Assembly: GCA_003260075.1 (NCBI GenBank)
Contig: QLIY01000727.1
Location: 6,429 to 70,428 of the forward strand
DNA: 64,000 nucleotides
Reading direction: 5' to 3'
From: Phallusia mammillata
Lineage: Eukaryota; Chordata; Ascidiacea; Phlebobranchia; Ascidiidae
Part shown: piece after piece, positions 24,601 through 35,942 of the stretch
Numbering within the stretch: the first letter of the stretch is position 1
How the letters are laid out: each line of letters starts with the position of its first letter
The notes under the pieces: model-generated
Databases searched by the model: none
Seen by the model: only the letters and a program-made list of their open reading frames with translations
What the model was told of the DNA's origin: nothing
Position numbers and translations under genes: made by a program

Positions 24601-26872
24601 TTAACGCAATGTTTCTCAAAATATACATATGCTCCCAAGAGAGTGTGGTTTGGTGAACCACGAGGTTCTTACTTATGACGCCCACCGATAACCAGCAGCA
24701 AAATAAACCTGCAAACTTTACTTGCAAGGTTTTAGATCTCAATTTTGATAATCTTCTTTTTGAGTATGTGTTCATAAACATGACATGAGGTTGATGTCGA
24801 AGACAAATAATAAAAAAAACATTGAAATCTTTTATCAGGATTTTTTGCCAATTTGAAAGGGCTAAATGATTGTAATTGTAAAAACATTTCTCCTATAGGC
24901 TATACCATTTTTTAGGGCGCGACATAATACACGTGCTTTAGTGTGGGACGACAGTTTGGCGAAATCGGCTAGTTTGTGGGCGAAACATCTTAGTTTTGCT
25001 GCTCCTACAAACCCCAATCAGTTAGAACCAGGATACAGAAAAACACCCCACTGGCCTCACTCGATTGTAAGTAATACTTTTCGATTTTCAATTTCCACTA
25101 AAGAGAGCGATCCTATGAAAACATTGTACGATAACCTAATTGATTAATGCAAAAGAAGATAAAGTTCAACTATCGTTGCTGAAACGATACAAAGACAATA
25201 AGTTGCATGTTTAAATCCTTTTACATGTGCCTTCCACAGTTTTGGAAAAAAATCGTTTCGCATAAAGTTAGTAATGTGCCTTGTAGAGAGGATCCGTACC
25301 CCCCCCCCCTTTTACATGTGCCTTCCACAGTTTTGGAAAAAAATCGTTTCGCATAACGTTAGTAATGTGCCTTGTAGAGAGGATCCGTGTATCGTGGTTC
25401 AAACGTCGGTGAAAATATTGCTTTAACCCCGCGCAGCGCTTCCCAAGAAGAAGTAGTGGATTATTGGTATTCCGAAATATTCGATTACGATCAAGTTACT
25501 GGAACAGCTACAAGTCAAAATCCAATTGGTAGGACGGTTCGTTTGTTTTTGTAATATTTTATGAACGAATCGTGCAAACTGGAAGGTTGATGCCCCAGGT
25601 GTTTTCATGTTTGTCTCAGGTTGACCATTGGTCATTGGTAGACTCTTTTGTCAATATCGTCCCAACCTTAAATATGGCAAAGAGCCAGAAATAGAACGAC
25701 AACTGAAAGTTGTATTATAGAAATGACACCACTACGGCAAAAATATTTGGAGGCTATGAAGAGAGTACAAATAATATCCTGTGATTTCAAAATAATTTTA
25801 TCATATAGCTTGGGATTTTACACTAAACATAATCTGTGATACCATAGCGTTGACACGCGAGACGTTTTGTCACTTGTTTGTGCAGGACACTACACTCAAC
25901 TTTTGTGGAAAGGTACTGCCCGTGTTGGTTGCGCGAAAGCCACAAACAGTGAAACTCAAAGTTACATTGTGGCGCATTACAGATGGGCTGGAAACTACAA
26001 GCAAAGTATTCTCAAAAACGTGCTTCCACCTAAACAAGGTAGGAGACTAGTTTGTTTACTACACAAAACAGTTCGCACTTTTAATTGTTTTTTTTTTTCG
26101 GAATCAAGGTACTTGCACGCAAAACAATTGTACATACGGCAATCAGTGCTTAGCTTATGGACAAGGTTCAAGCTGCAGATGTCAAAGTGGCAGGTGAGCA
26201 GTGTTACTGTTCCACGTTCCCCCCCCCCCTACTTGCACGCAAAACAATTGTACATACGGCAATCAGTGCTTAGCTTACGGACATGGTTCAAGCTGCAGAT
26301 GTCAAAGTGGCAGGTGAGCAGTGTTGCTGTTCCACGTTTAATTTACGAACAAGTTATTTACATTTGCAATCTCAAACAAACTGTTTCAGTTGTATGTAGT
26401 CATCAAAGTATATGTCAGTACTATACATTTTTAAAAGCTGACTTACAAAGGCAAACGTAAGAGCACATGCAATAAAATGTTTAGGCTTACGTAACGTTTT
26501 ATTACCCTATTTCCAGTTAGTTTGGCCGTTTTCTCTCATAAAGCATTTAATAGGCAGTTCTTTCTTCACAGAAATATTATTTGACAAAATGCTAAGATAA
26601 GAAACGCCTTCATTTTGATGGTACCATCCAGTAACTCTATATAGTCCAGCAAGTGATGTAAAAATCGAAGTTTGTATAAGGTCAAAAACTATACAATTTA
26701 TTTGAGTGTTTTATATAAGTTATGTTATTTATTTATTGCTTTAAATTGTTTTGTATTGATTAGAATGGCAACTTGTAGAGGAAGAGAAGGCTGCATTGCC
26801 CGTTGTGGGTCCAATTTTTGCAAGGGGAGCACTTATTGTCGATGCAGCGGAAGTCGTGCCTTTTGCGCGTAA
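18636..26872 (+). CDS. Secreted CAP-domain (CRISP/SCP/PR-1) multidomain protein
   Basis: Exons: 18636-18683, 20697-20829, 21396-21480, 22109-22170, 22769-22919, 23313-23401, 23582-23737, 24042-24237, 24916-25066, 25378-25528, 25886-26038, 26109-26193, 26764-26872. They give 1569 bases, 522 aa plus stop, with consistent phases. A signal peptide (core LLRTIFLLAIF) is split by intron 1. Then come a cysteine-rich segment ending HYCPRSCSIC (ShK-like), a domain of about 130 residues I do not recognise (about 110-241), a Pro/Thr-rich linker, and a CAP domain (about 293-450) with DAHNYFRARHN, VGENIAL, GHYTQLLWKGTARVGCA and AHYRWAGNY. Two small cysteine-rich EGF-like modules follow. CAP proteins act extracellularly in reproduction, defence and matrix biology; no specific role can be assigned. 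Exon 2/3 borders and the first acceptor of exon 5 are less certain. Confidence 0.85.
24269..24559. mobile_element. hAT-type MITE, family C
   Basis: 291-bp element with termini CAGTGGTTCTCAAC and GTTGAGAACCACCG and a perfect 8-bp target duplication TATTAAGC on both sides. It lies in the CAP gene intron, 31 bases after the donor. Confidence 0.9.
25208..25388. repeat. Direct duplication with poly-C at an exon border of the CAP gene
   Basis: About 88 bp, including the acceptor and first bases of exon 10 (CTTGTAGAGAGGATCCGT), is present on both sides of the C run at 25299-25309. Only the second copy continues into the exon. It creates a false extra acceptor. Confidence 0.8.
26109..26334. repeat. 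Duplicated cysteine-rich exon around poly-C
   Basis: The 85-base exon 12 of the CAP gene and its donor occur twice, separated by a C run at about 26219-26229. The copies differ by a few bases, one changing Gln to His. The second copy has the C run where its acceptor should be. This is probably one exon seen on two unmerged haplotypes, not two modules. Confidence 0.75.
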
Positions 26873-26908
26873 AAAAACTACTAAAAAACAGCAATGGATC
26901 TATTGATT

Positions 26909-27375
26909 ATTTGAAATGTATGTTTTTATTCTGCCTGTAAAAGATTGATACCCCCCCCCCTATTGATTTTTTGAAATGTATGTTTTTATTCTGGCTGTAA
27001 AAGATTGATAGTTCCTAACCCAGTCCCTGTCAAACTGCTTAAGAAATATTAAAAAAAAGGATTTTAATCTTTTTTTATTTTTCACATTTTTTGTTTTACT
27101 TCGTAAACCTTTAAATTCGGAAAACGCTTGGATTTTTTCTGACTTACAGAAGAGATTTTATTTAAAATGTAGCAGACAAGGTGACAAAAGTCCCCCCCCC
27201 CAACCCAGTCCCTGTCAAACTGCTTAACAAATATTTAAAAAAAAGAATTTTAATCTTTTTTTTATTTTTCACATTTTTTGTTTTAATTCGCAAACCTGTA
27301 AATTCGGAAAACATTTGGATTTTTTCTGGCTTACAGAAGAGACTTTATATAAAATGTAGCAGACAAGCTGACGAC
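26909..27375. repeat. Two successive poly-C duplications after the CAP gene
   Basis: About 48 bp is repeated around the C run at 26951-26960, and about 175 bp around the C run at 27192-27201. Copies differ by scattered substitutions and small length changes. The region lies between the convergent CAP and CP1 3' ends and is otherwise empty. Confidence 0.8.
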
Positions 27376-27459
27376 TTTGTTTATTACTTGCTTTCATTTG
27401 CAGTGACTTGCATATACCAGAAAGACTGCAAGTAGAAACTTTTTTGGCTTAAAGCTCGA

Positions 27460-28470
27460 TTAGTCACATTCACCAATAGTCACATAGTTGGCAATGACTT
27501 TCAAACCGGCAAAGGTCTCTTCAGCTGTTGGTTGAATGAACCTGGAGTAAAACATTTATTGTTTATAGCTTTTGTTGGTAAATAAGACTAGACAGCAACT
27601 CTATAAGTTAGTAAGGAATTTGTAGGTTTAATTTCAGAGGTTAAACCTAAAACATCATGAGGATAAAAACGCATTTAAATATCCGCAACTTTTTTCAAAT
27701 TAATTTAGGTAACAAATATATAGTGGAAATTAATAATTAGGCTTACGCTTCGGGAAGTACGAAACCAAAACGACCGGTATCTCTCAATTCAGCAGCAAAC
27801 GAGCATGTAATGCCTTGTTTGTCGTAAAAATAGTCGGCTGTGCTTCCAGATGCTTGGTCTAAAAATAGAACGTTTCAAACAGTTTCTATAATGATTGATT
27901 AACATGGTTCTGTTGGGTAACAAGTCTTTAGTAAACACTATTAAATTAGGTCTTGGGTTGGAAACCCCTGCTACGCAAGTATTTTCTTATTTCACGAAGT
28001 TTAAGAGGTATTCTATTTCACATAGTTTATCAGATGTGATGCTTTATTAGTTTTAATTATTAGAATAACTACTTACATATCACATCAGAAATCGGACCAG
28101 ATTTGTACCTCATTCCATGGACGCTTTGAATTACTGAAGCGCTATGTCCTGCGATAACATTCTACAAAAAAACAACGATTTCATACACAATGTTTGTAAA
28201 TGAAGATGTCAGGCAAAATTGTTGGAATTTTAACTGAATATACATTAACTTTTTTAGCCGGTAGCAACTGAAAACAAATCTAGAATGTAAAACCTGAGGC
28301 ATTGTGACGCTTTTTGGTACGAACTCGATGTTACATTAAGTTCTAAATTAAGTTGGAAAAATATATCATAGTAAGATTTTTGACAATGAGGTTTTTTGCT
28401 AATGTTAAACACGAACAAAGTTCTTACAAGCGTGGCATAATCGAGTGCGTATGCATACGTGTATGCGTAA

Positions 28471-28560
<90 letters not shown>

Positions 28561-31500
28561 TTTCCGACGAACTCTGCTTGTGACTGTACTTCAATCTAAT
28601 AAAAAAAATTTTTTTAAATTTTGGGAAGTTCTACATGTAAATGTACCAGTCGCGAATTCAACAATTTAACATCTGTAACAGGTAATGAACAGTTTTGTTA
28701 CAATGACATTATTATTTATTTTTATTTGTAGAACTAAGTTGAAGTAAAAACTACCTTTTTCTTGCTGTTGTGTGGTAAATAAATCACAGTTATGGGTCTA
28801 CATTGAACAAATTTGCTAAAACAGGCAGCGTGTTTGTAAAAAATGAGCTTTGATTCAAGTCACCCTTTAACATAGCCGACTGGGTCAATTTTACAAAACT
28901 AAAAACAGGTTTGTAAAATAAAACAGTAACTAAATCTCACTTCAGACATCATGGATGGACCGTAGTATGAATCATCACAAGACATATCGCTTGCTCCTGG
29001 ACCTAATCAACGATAAATAGACAGAATAGACATAGTACATATGGTAAGTTGTGTCAATGCATACCCCCCCCCCCTTATTTCAATTAAAAAACGTTTTTGA
29101 ACAGTCCATATTATATGACATTGATATGATGCATCGTATTAGGTTTATTACAAATGCCTAAAATGCATTGTGACATCATCATTGAAAACACGCAGTAAAC
29201 AAAGTACACAATACAGTGAATAGTAAAATCTACTTTCACTGGTGACGTTTTGTTTTTACCTGTACTATTTTTTTCCAGCGCCCCCCAATCGCCCAATTAT
29301 TCTCCAGCGCCCCCGTTAAGAACTACTGGGTTTTACCTAACACATCGTGGGGATAAAATCGCAATTAAATATCCGCAACTTTTTTCAATTTAATTTAGAT
29401 AACAAATATATAGTGGAAATTAATAATTAGACTTACGCTTCGGGAAGGATAAAACCAAAACGACCGGTATCTCTCAATTCAGCAGCAAAAGAACATGTAA
29501 TGCCTTGTTTGTCGTAGAAATAGTCGGCGGTGCTTCCAGATGCTTGGTCTAAAAATAGAACATTTTAAACAGTTTCGATATTGATTGATTAACATGGTTG
29601 TGTTGGGTAACAAGTCTTTAGTAAACACTATTAAATTAAGTCTTGGGTTAGAAACCCCTGCTACGCGAGTATTTTCTTATTTTACGAAGTTTAACAGATA
29701 TTCTATTTTACATAGTTTATCAGATGTGATGCTTTATTAGTATTATTTATTAGAATAACTACTTACATATCACATCAGAAATCGGACCACTTTTGTACCT
29801 CATTCCATGAACGCTTTGGATTACTGAGGCGCTATGTCCTGCGATAACATTCTACAAAAAAACGATTAAATTATACAATGTTTGTAAATGAAGATGTCAG
29901 GAAATTTTAACTAAATATACATTATCTGTTTAAGCAGGTTGCAACTAAAAACAAATTTAGAATGTAAAACGATTGATACGAATTTAATGTTACATTAAGT
30001 TCTAAAATATATTGGAAAAATTCACGTAAAATATCATATTAAGATTTTTGACAAAAAGGTATTTTGCTGACGTTAAACGCAAACAAAGTTCTTACAAGCG
30101 TGGCATAATCTGGTGCGTATGCATATGTGTATGCATAAGGAAACATCCATAACTGGCCGTATGCGTGGATATCAATGTAAGCTTTGACGTTGGGAATGTT
30201 TCCGACGAACTCTGCTTGTGACTGTACTTCAATCTAATAAAAAAAGCATTTATTTTTATTTTTGGTAAGTTCTACATGTATATGTACCAGTCGTGAATTC
30301 AACAATTCAACTTCTGTAACCAACAGGTAATGAACAGTTTTATTACAATTACATTATTTTGATTATTTTTAAAACTAAATTAAAGCAAAAATACTTTTTA
30401 CTTGCTATTGTGTTTTGCTATGAATAAACCACAGTTGTGGCCTATGGGGATCTACATTGAACAAATTTGCTGAAACATGTTTGTAAAAATCGAGCTTTGA
30501 TCTAAGTCACCACTTAACATAGCTCTACGCCGATTGGGACAAGTCAAGGCTAAAACTAGAAACAGGTTAGTAAAATAAAACAGTAACTAAATCTCACTTC
30601 AGACATCATAGATGGACCGTAGTATGAATCATCACAAGGCATATCGCTTGCTCCTGGACCTAATTAACGATACATAGACAGAGTAGACATAGTACATAGT
30701 AAGTTGTGTCAATGTATCAAAAAGCAAAGCATACCACCCCAATTTGCATCCCAGTTCCTGTTCGGGTCAACACCGATGCACACCTCTTGGTTGTCTGATT
30801 TTGTCTTGCGCCACATGCGATCCTGTTCGTTTTAACAAAAATTTTAAAGTTCTTAACCGACATTATGATTACGTTGTACGCTTGCTCCAGACAAGCGATG
30901 AGTAGCCTATTCGTTTGTAGGCTGGCAACAATTACCCAAACAACCACAGAACTAAGATGATGATCTATCTAATATATCAACCATTATACAAATAAACAAC
31001 CAATTTGACACCTGAACCTTTTTGAGGTTTTCTCACTAATAGGTTGCTATTTCACAAACTACAACTTACATCAGTCCAAGTATAAACATATCCATCAGGA
31101 TTGGAGATTGGAATTACGTACACATCCATGTTATTGAGAATGGAAGCCTCGTCACTTCCTGTAGTCGCTTCAACAAACTGAAAACAACCAAAACTTTCTG
31201 CATAATATGTCAACAGCTCAAATGTTAGATGTGTATAAGTTTGGACCACTTAGTTTAGTTACTTGCCGCAAGCACATTTAAAAAACAATGCACACAACTT
31301 TTCTAAGTTCGGCATTGGACATATTTAGCCTAATTTGAAACGTGAGTATACGTTTGGCAACATACGCTAAACGTAAATAGAATTTGTGAATATAATCTTA
31401 CGTATTTGACAGTGTACAAGCAAGTTGACGGGCTGACCCATTCTCTGGAGTGAAGTCCACAGTTGATCACGAAAGCAGGTTTATTGAATCCTCCTTTGCT

Positions 31501-33441
31501 AAGCTGAAAGTTGTTTACTCACATGACAAAAACATTTATCACAGAAAATGTCAACATTTTTGGTTGCTATATTACTTTCGAAAACTTTTTTACATAAATT
31601 ATTTTATTTTTAGAACCGTCGGCTTTCATACAGGCATGATCAAAGTTAACATTTCTGATGTATACAAATTCATGCTAACTTTTATTACCGCGTAGCTGGT
31701 TAACACTCATTCGGTGAATTCAAAAAAGTAGAGCAAATGACATCTAGTTAATAGAGTGCTTAAAATATTAAAAACGTTAAAACCAATTCGCATTAAAATT
31801 CCCAAGTGACAACTGTAAAATGTCATTTAAATTTACATAACAATCGGTATATGCACTCGTCAAGTTGTTCATAAACTTCCAAATCAATCATTGTTAAGTT
31901 TAACTTGTTTATACTTATATGTGTTTCATGTAACCTTAATAGCGTGAAACTGTCTTCCTTCGAAAGAGAATCCCACTGACATTTTGGTGGCAATACTGGA
32001 TGATGCTGTGATATCGTCGATCCATTGCTGAATCTGTTAAAAAGACAAACGTTTGTCACGTTGCTAACATTTCGCCCAGCACCATTACCTTTTGTAACTC
32101 AAAGCGTATACGCTTATATTGTATTATTTTTACACCAGTTGCACAAAAACTTTACCAGAAATGTTTCTGCTAACTTAGTTGTTGTATATCACAGTATTCC
32201 AATCAATTTTTCTACCTCATCTAAAGTATGGTATACATTGTAGTTGAAGCTTGCCAGATCCATTTGTTCTGGTCGAAATGACCTTTCATTGTCGATGTTC
32301 TTCTGCACATCATCGATGAAAACCTCGTTGTTGATCCTAAACCAAGCTTTACAGCATTAGCTTAGCTTTAGTTTAAAGTATAAGCTGCTACTTACAACGA
32401 AAATTAGTTTACGACAATTAAGCGGTTTTTTAGATATTTTAAGAAAAATCTTAATCGTGATTAACATTTGCTTTAGAAAAACAGACCTCATCACATAAGA
32501 CTTTTATTTTTTTGAATTTCCACAATTTTGATAATGGCTATGAGGTACATACCGTTACATTATTTCCCAATGTAAAGTACAAGCAATCCTAGTTTGCTTT
32601 GTATCTCAGACTTAGCTAGTAAAGGAGGTAGGGCAAAAAAGTTCGCAGTTTGTGGTAAAACATGAACTTCAAATGATACCTAAACCGCTAAAACCATAGG
32701 TAAGTATCTTAAAGTATATATAAACGAAAATAAAGTAAAGGATTTGGGCCAACATAGGATTTAAAGCCGCGACTTCGGTTGATGACAAAATATTACCTGT
32801 GGCGATTCAAGAACACTTTGACAGGTCCGACGAAAGCCCATGGAACATGAATGTCAACAGGTCCACTACCTCTTGGGCCGGTCCAGAAATCAATTGCCTA
32901 AAATGTTTTAAGACAAATTTGTAGAAATCGTATTTCATAACATTGTTTGATATTCATTAGGAAACTGTATGATTACAATAAATGTTAAGTTGACTTAACG
33001 GAAAAAATTATCTGTTACCCTTTATAACGTTGAACTGAAGTAACCAGGGTTAATCATAAGCTGCGACGTGATACACTGTTCAACGACTTTTATATGAATA
33101 AAATAAACATCTGTAGGGATTGTATTTTGCAAGAAAATGGCGCTAGCTCACTAGTGTCCTAGAGTAATATGAAAAGCAAAACAGTCGTTTACCGGAAAAG
33201 TTTTAGGCAATTTTTTTAGCAGGTCTCTCTGCCCTTCAGTGGGATGAACTCTCAAGACTTGATCACTACAAAGAAGTAATTTTATTCTTTGATATGCAAT
33301 AAGGTGTGCGTTTTACTGTTACAATCAAATTTGACAAAATATACCTTAATAAATTAGTACACGTTAATGCTCTTACTTGTGAAAAAGCCTTTTGGAGGAA
33401 CCAAACGCCAAACAAGCACAAAATATCATAAAAACCTTCAT
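27460..33441 (-). CDS. CP1: pro-carboxypeptidase A-like (M14A)
   Basis: Exons: 33441-33377, 33265-33193, 32897-32797, 32336-32216, 32033-31935, 31503-31402, 31177-31070, 30822-30735, 30659-30598, 30233-30096, 29851-29767, 29548-29437, then 27541-27460, giving 1236 bases and 411 aa. It is a secreted zinc exopeptidase zymogen: signal peptide ([14 protein letters not shown]), propeptide in exons 2-4, catalytic domain after that. Visible residues: zinc ligands in GLHSREW and the His of DIHAYGQ; Arg of RMWRKT; NR of DPNRNWD; Tyr of YQASG; catalytic Glu of [11 protein letters not shown]. The position that sets S1' specificity is Ala (SGSTAD), not Asp as in carboxypeptidase B, so cleavage of non-basic C-terminal residues is inferred. 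A second set of exons 9-12 lies at 27748-29005, between exon 13 and exon 12. I treat it as the other haplotype, joined by poly-C at 29064-29074. Confidence 0.85.
27748..29005 (-). pseudogene. Duplicate exons 9-12 of CP1 (probable second haplotype)
   Basis: Exons matching CP1 exon 12 (about 27748-27859), 11 (about 28077-28161), 10 (about 28430-28600, broken) and 9 (about 28944-29005) are present, but no exons 1-8. The introns also align with CP1 at roughly 95% by eye. Exon 10 is interrupted by 86 C residues that replace about 20 codons, including the zinc-binding His region. Exon 13 occurs only once, on the side of this copy. An unmerged allele explains this better than a second gene. Confidence 0.7.
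28474..28559. other. 86-nt poly-C run inside an exon (probable filled gap)
   Basis: A pure C run replaces the middle of carboxypeptidase exon 10. The flanks (PYAYTYAYA side and [10 protein letters not shown] side) line up with the intact copy at 30096-30233. An open frame of poly-proline across it is meaningless. Confidence 0.85.
29075..29335. other. Unique insert beside the CP1 haplotype join
   Basis: About 255 bp following the C run at 29064-29074 has no counterpart in the other CP1 copy. It ends in GTTAAGAACTACTGGG, the 3' terminus of a hAT-like element of the CAGTGGTT class. Only one end is visible, so it may be a truncated insertion polymorphism. Confidence 0.4.
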
Positions 33442-33809
33442 GTTTAAAAACTCGTTGTTCACGAACTGAAATATCTTCATCCGATACTTTATTTCCTTCT
33501 AACATTACCACAAAAACTGCTGACACGATATGAAACATGGCCAGCAATACATGGAAAATATAGCAACTGTCGTTATGTCAACCTGGCTTCTTTGTGAAGA
33601 TTGTTTTAGGTTGTCTTGAACACACAATAAATGTTCCACTACATTCAGCAGTTTTACTGGTTATTAATGCTGACGTAATGAAATAGTAATGCTGGACAAA
33701 TTCTTTTTAACTTACTGATTGTTTTTCAAACACTTGAAAACATTTTGGAATTAGACATGCTATTACAGCAATATATGGCTATATAACAGACTATTAGGCC
33801 TATAGCCAC

Positions 33810-33920
33810 ACTATCTCATGACTTGTTGATTTGTGATAAATACTGTCGCCCCCTTAATAAGTTCACCGAAAAGACAAACACTTCACTGGGTTGACTGTTG
33901 ACACAGAATGAGATGCTGAA
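33810..33920 (-). promoter_or_regulatory. Block conserved upstream of the carboxypeptidase genes (CP1)
   Basis: This begins CTATCTCATGACTTGTTGAT and contains AAAAGACAAACACTTCA and ACAGAATGAGATG. Similar blocks lie at about the same distance (400-500 bp, after removing duplications) upstream of CP2, CP4 and CP5. It is either a shared enhancer or simply the edge of the duplicated unit. Confidence 0.4.
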
Positions 33921-34146
33921 ATGCTGGTTTTCACGATAACAACATGATAAACAACCACCAAAGTAACAACAACGGGTCTACTGTTCTTGCGTTGTTGTTT
34001 TTTTAATTCTGATTGTCCCCCCCCCCTGTTGACACAGAATGAGATGCTGAAATGCTGGTTTTCACGATAACAACGCGATAAACAACCACCAAAGTAACAA
34101 CAACGGGTCTACTGTTCTTGAGTTGTTTGTTTTAATTCTGATTGTG
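33896..34146. repeat. Direct duplication around poly-C upstream of CP1
   Basis: About 120 bp (CTGTTGACACAGAATGAGAT to AATTCTGATTGT) is present on both sides of the C run at 34017-34026 with a few differences. A further C run at 34387-34396 is flanked by only a short repeat (AAGCACAG). Confidence 0.8.
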
Positions 34147-34825
34147 AACACATTGTTTCATTAGTATCATTAGCTGCAGCTTGGACCTAAATTAGTTCTA
34201 TCTAGTTCACTACAGGGTTTTTGCTCCGGGTAATAAAATAGACATCCTTTTCGATTGGAGGTGAAATACAAGATTAACAGGTTTTTAAGCAATTGTTTGT
34301 GCAATTAAAGCGAAATGTCTTGTGCATAATGTTTATCTAAAATTTAAAGCACAGTTGTAGTTTTTTATTCGCAAGCCTTCTTAAAACCCCCCCCCCAAGC
34401 ACAGCTTCTATGAAACTTGAACAATATTCACTTTTGGACTTCTATCTTTCTGTATGACTCTTAAGTGTTTTCTAAATTGCTAAACAGACCTTACTTAAAA
34501 ATCAAGCCGGCAAATTGAATTTTTTTTTGTTTATTACTTGCTTTTATTGCAGTGCCTTGCATTTATTACAAGGTTGCTGCATATTGAAGCTCCTTTAGTA
34601 TACAGCACAATTAGCTGCATGCACCAACAGCTACATAGTTGGCAATGACCTTCAAACCGGCAAAAGTTTCCTCAGCTGTTGGTTGGATGAACCTGGAGTA
34701 AGAAATTTATGGTTTACTCCAAAATTGCCATACGACTTATTGCCATTTTGTTGGTAATTAAGACTGGTCATGGCATAAATATTTATTGTAAGTACGAAAG
34801 GCGCATATTTTAAGCCGTTGTTTTC

Positions 34826-35515
34826 ATGCAAAACAACCAAGAATATTAATGTAGTTTATTTAATAACACTACTTGCACCGCATAGTTGTCGTTATTTTTG
34901 ACATCCACAATCAATCACCTTTTAAGGTGTATACACGCTGCCAAAATTTATACACTTCCAAGGAAAAAATTAAGCAACTTAATTACGTTGAAAAGGCAAT
35001 TGGTAAATGAGCAGCGTGATTTTTAAACAAACTAAATTCATTTGATATTTCCGTTTAATTTAAGTAGTAAAAGCTGTAATAAATTTTATACCCATAAAGG
35101 GTATAAAATCGCAATACCCCCCCCCCGGCACTGTTGTCATGCAAAAAAAAACAAGACTATTAATGTAGTTTATTTAGTAACACTACTTGCACCGCATAGT
35201 TGTCGTTATTTTTAACATCCACAATCAATCATCTTTTAAGGTGTATACATGCTGCCAAAATTTATACACTTCCAAGGAAAAAATTAAGCGACCTAAAGGC
35301 AATTGGCAAATGAGCAGCGTGAGTTATTTTTAAACAAACTAAATTCATTTCAATAAAACCCAATAACGAAATTCACATCAACTTATCTGGTATAACAATA
35401 TTTATGTACCATCTGCATCAATTCTTTATAATGACGTTTGATATTTCCGTTTAATTTAAGTGGTAAAAGCTGTAATAAATTTTATACCCATAATAGGGTA
35501 TAAAATCGCAATGGA
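34826..35515. repeat. Long direct duplication around poly-C in the last CP2 intron
   Basis: Roughly 290 bp before the C run at 35117-35126 recurs after it (AATGTAGTTTATTTA, ACACTACTTGCACCGCATAG, TATAGGGTATAAAATCGCAA). The second copy carries an extra segment of about 100 bp, so the two versions differ by an indel. Confidence 0.75.
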
Positions 35516-35749
35516 AAGTTCGCAACACGTTCAATATCATCTGAGGAACACATATATGCTTGAAATTAACAAAATAGCCTTACCTTTCGGGAAGGGTGAA
35601 ACCGTACCGACCGGTATCTCTCAATTCAGCAGCAAAAGAGCATTTAATGCCTTGTTTGTCGTAGAAATAGTCGGCGGAACTTCCGGATGATTCGTCTGAA
35701 ATAAATAAGTTTCGTATTGGTGGACCAAAATGAGTCCAATGATTTGATA

Positions 35750-35942
35750 AGCTTTGTTTCCAGTATTTCGTTGTGGGCTAAAGTTCATCATACCCCCCCC
35801 CCTAATGAGTCTTGATAAAACACCCATGGTTTAAGCCTCGGACCGGCAAGCCTTTCTATGCGTACATTTGCTTATTTCACGAATTATAACAAAGGTGAGG
35901 CTTTGTTTCCAGTATTTCGTTGTGGGCTAAAGTTCATTCATA
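35750..35942. repeat. Duplication around poly-C in a CP2 intron
   Basis: TTTGTTTCCAGTATTTCGTT and the following 20 bp occur at about 35752 and 35902, on either side of the C run at 35793-35802. Confidence 0.7.

Noticed and set aside
28353-28669. Open frames with poly-proline
   Set aside because: They are translations of the 86-nt C run on the wrong strand across carboxypeptidase exon 10.
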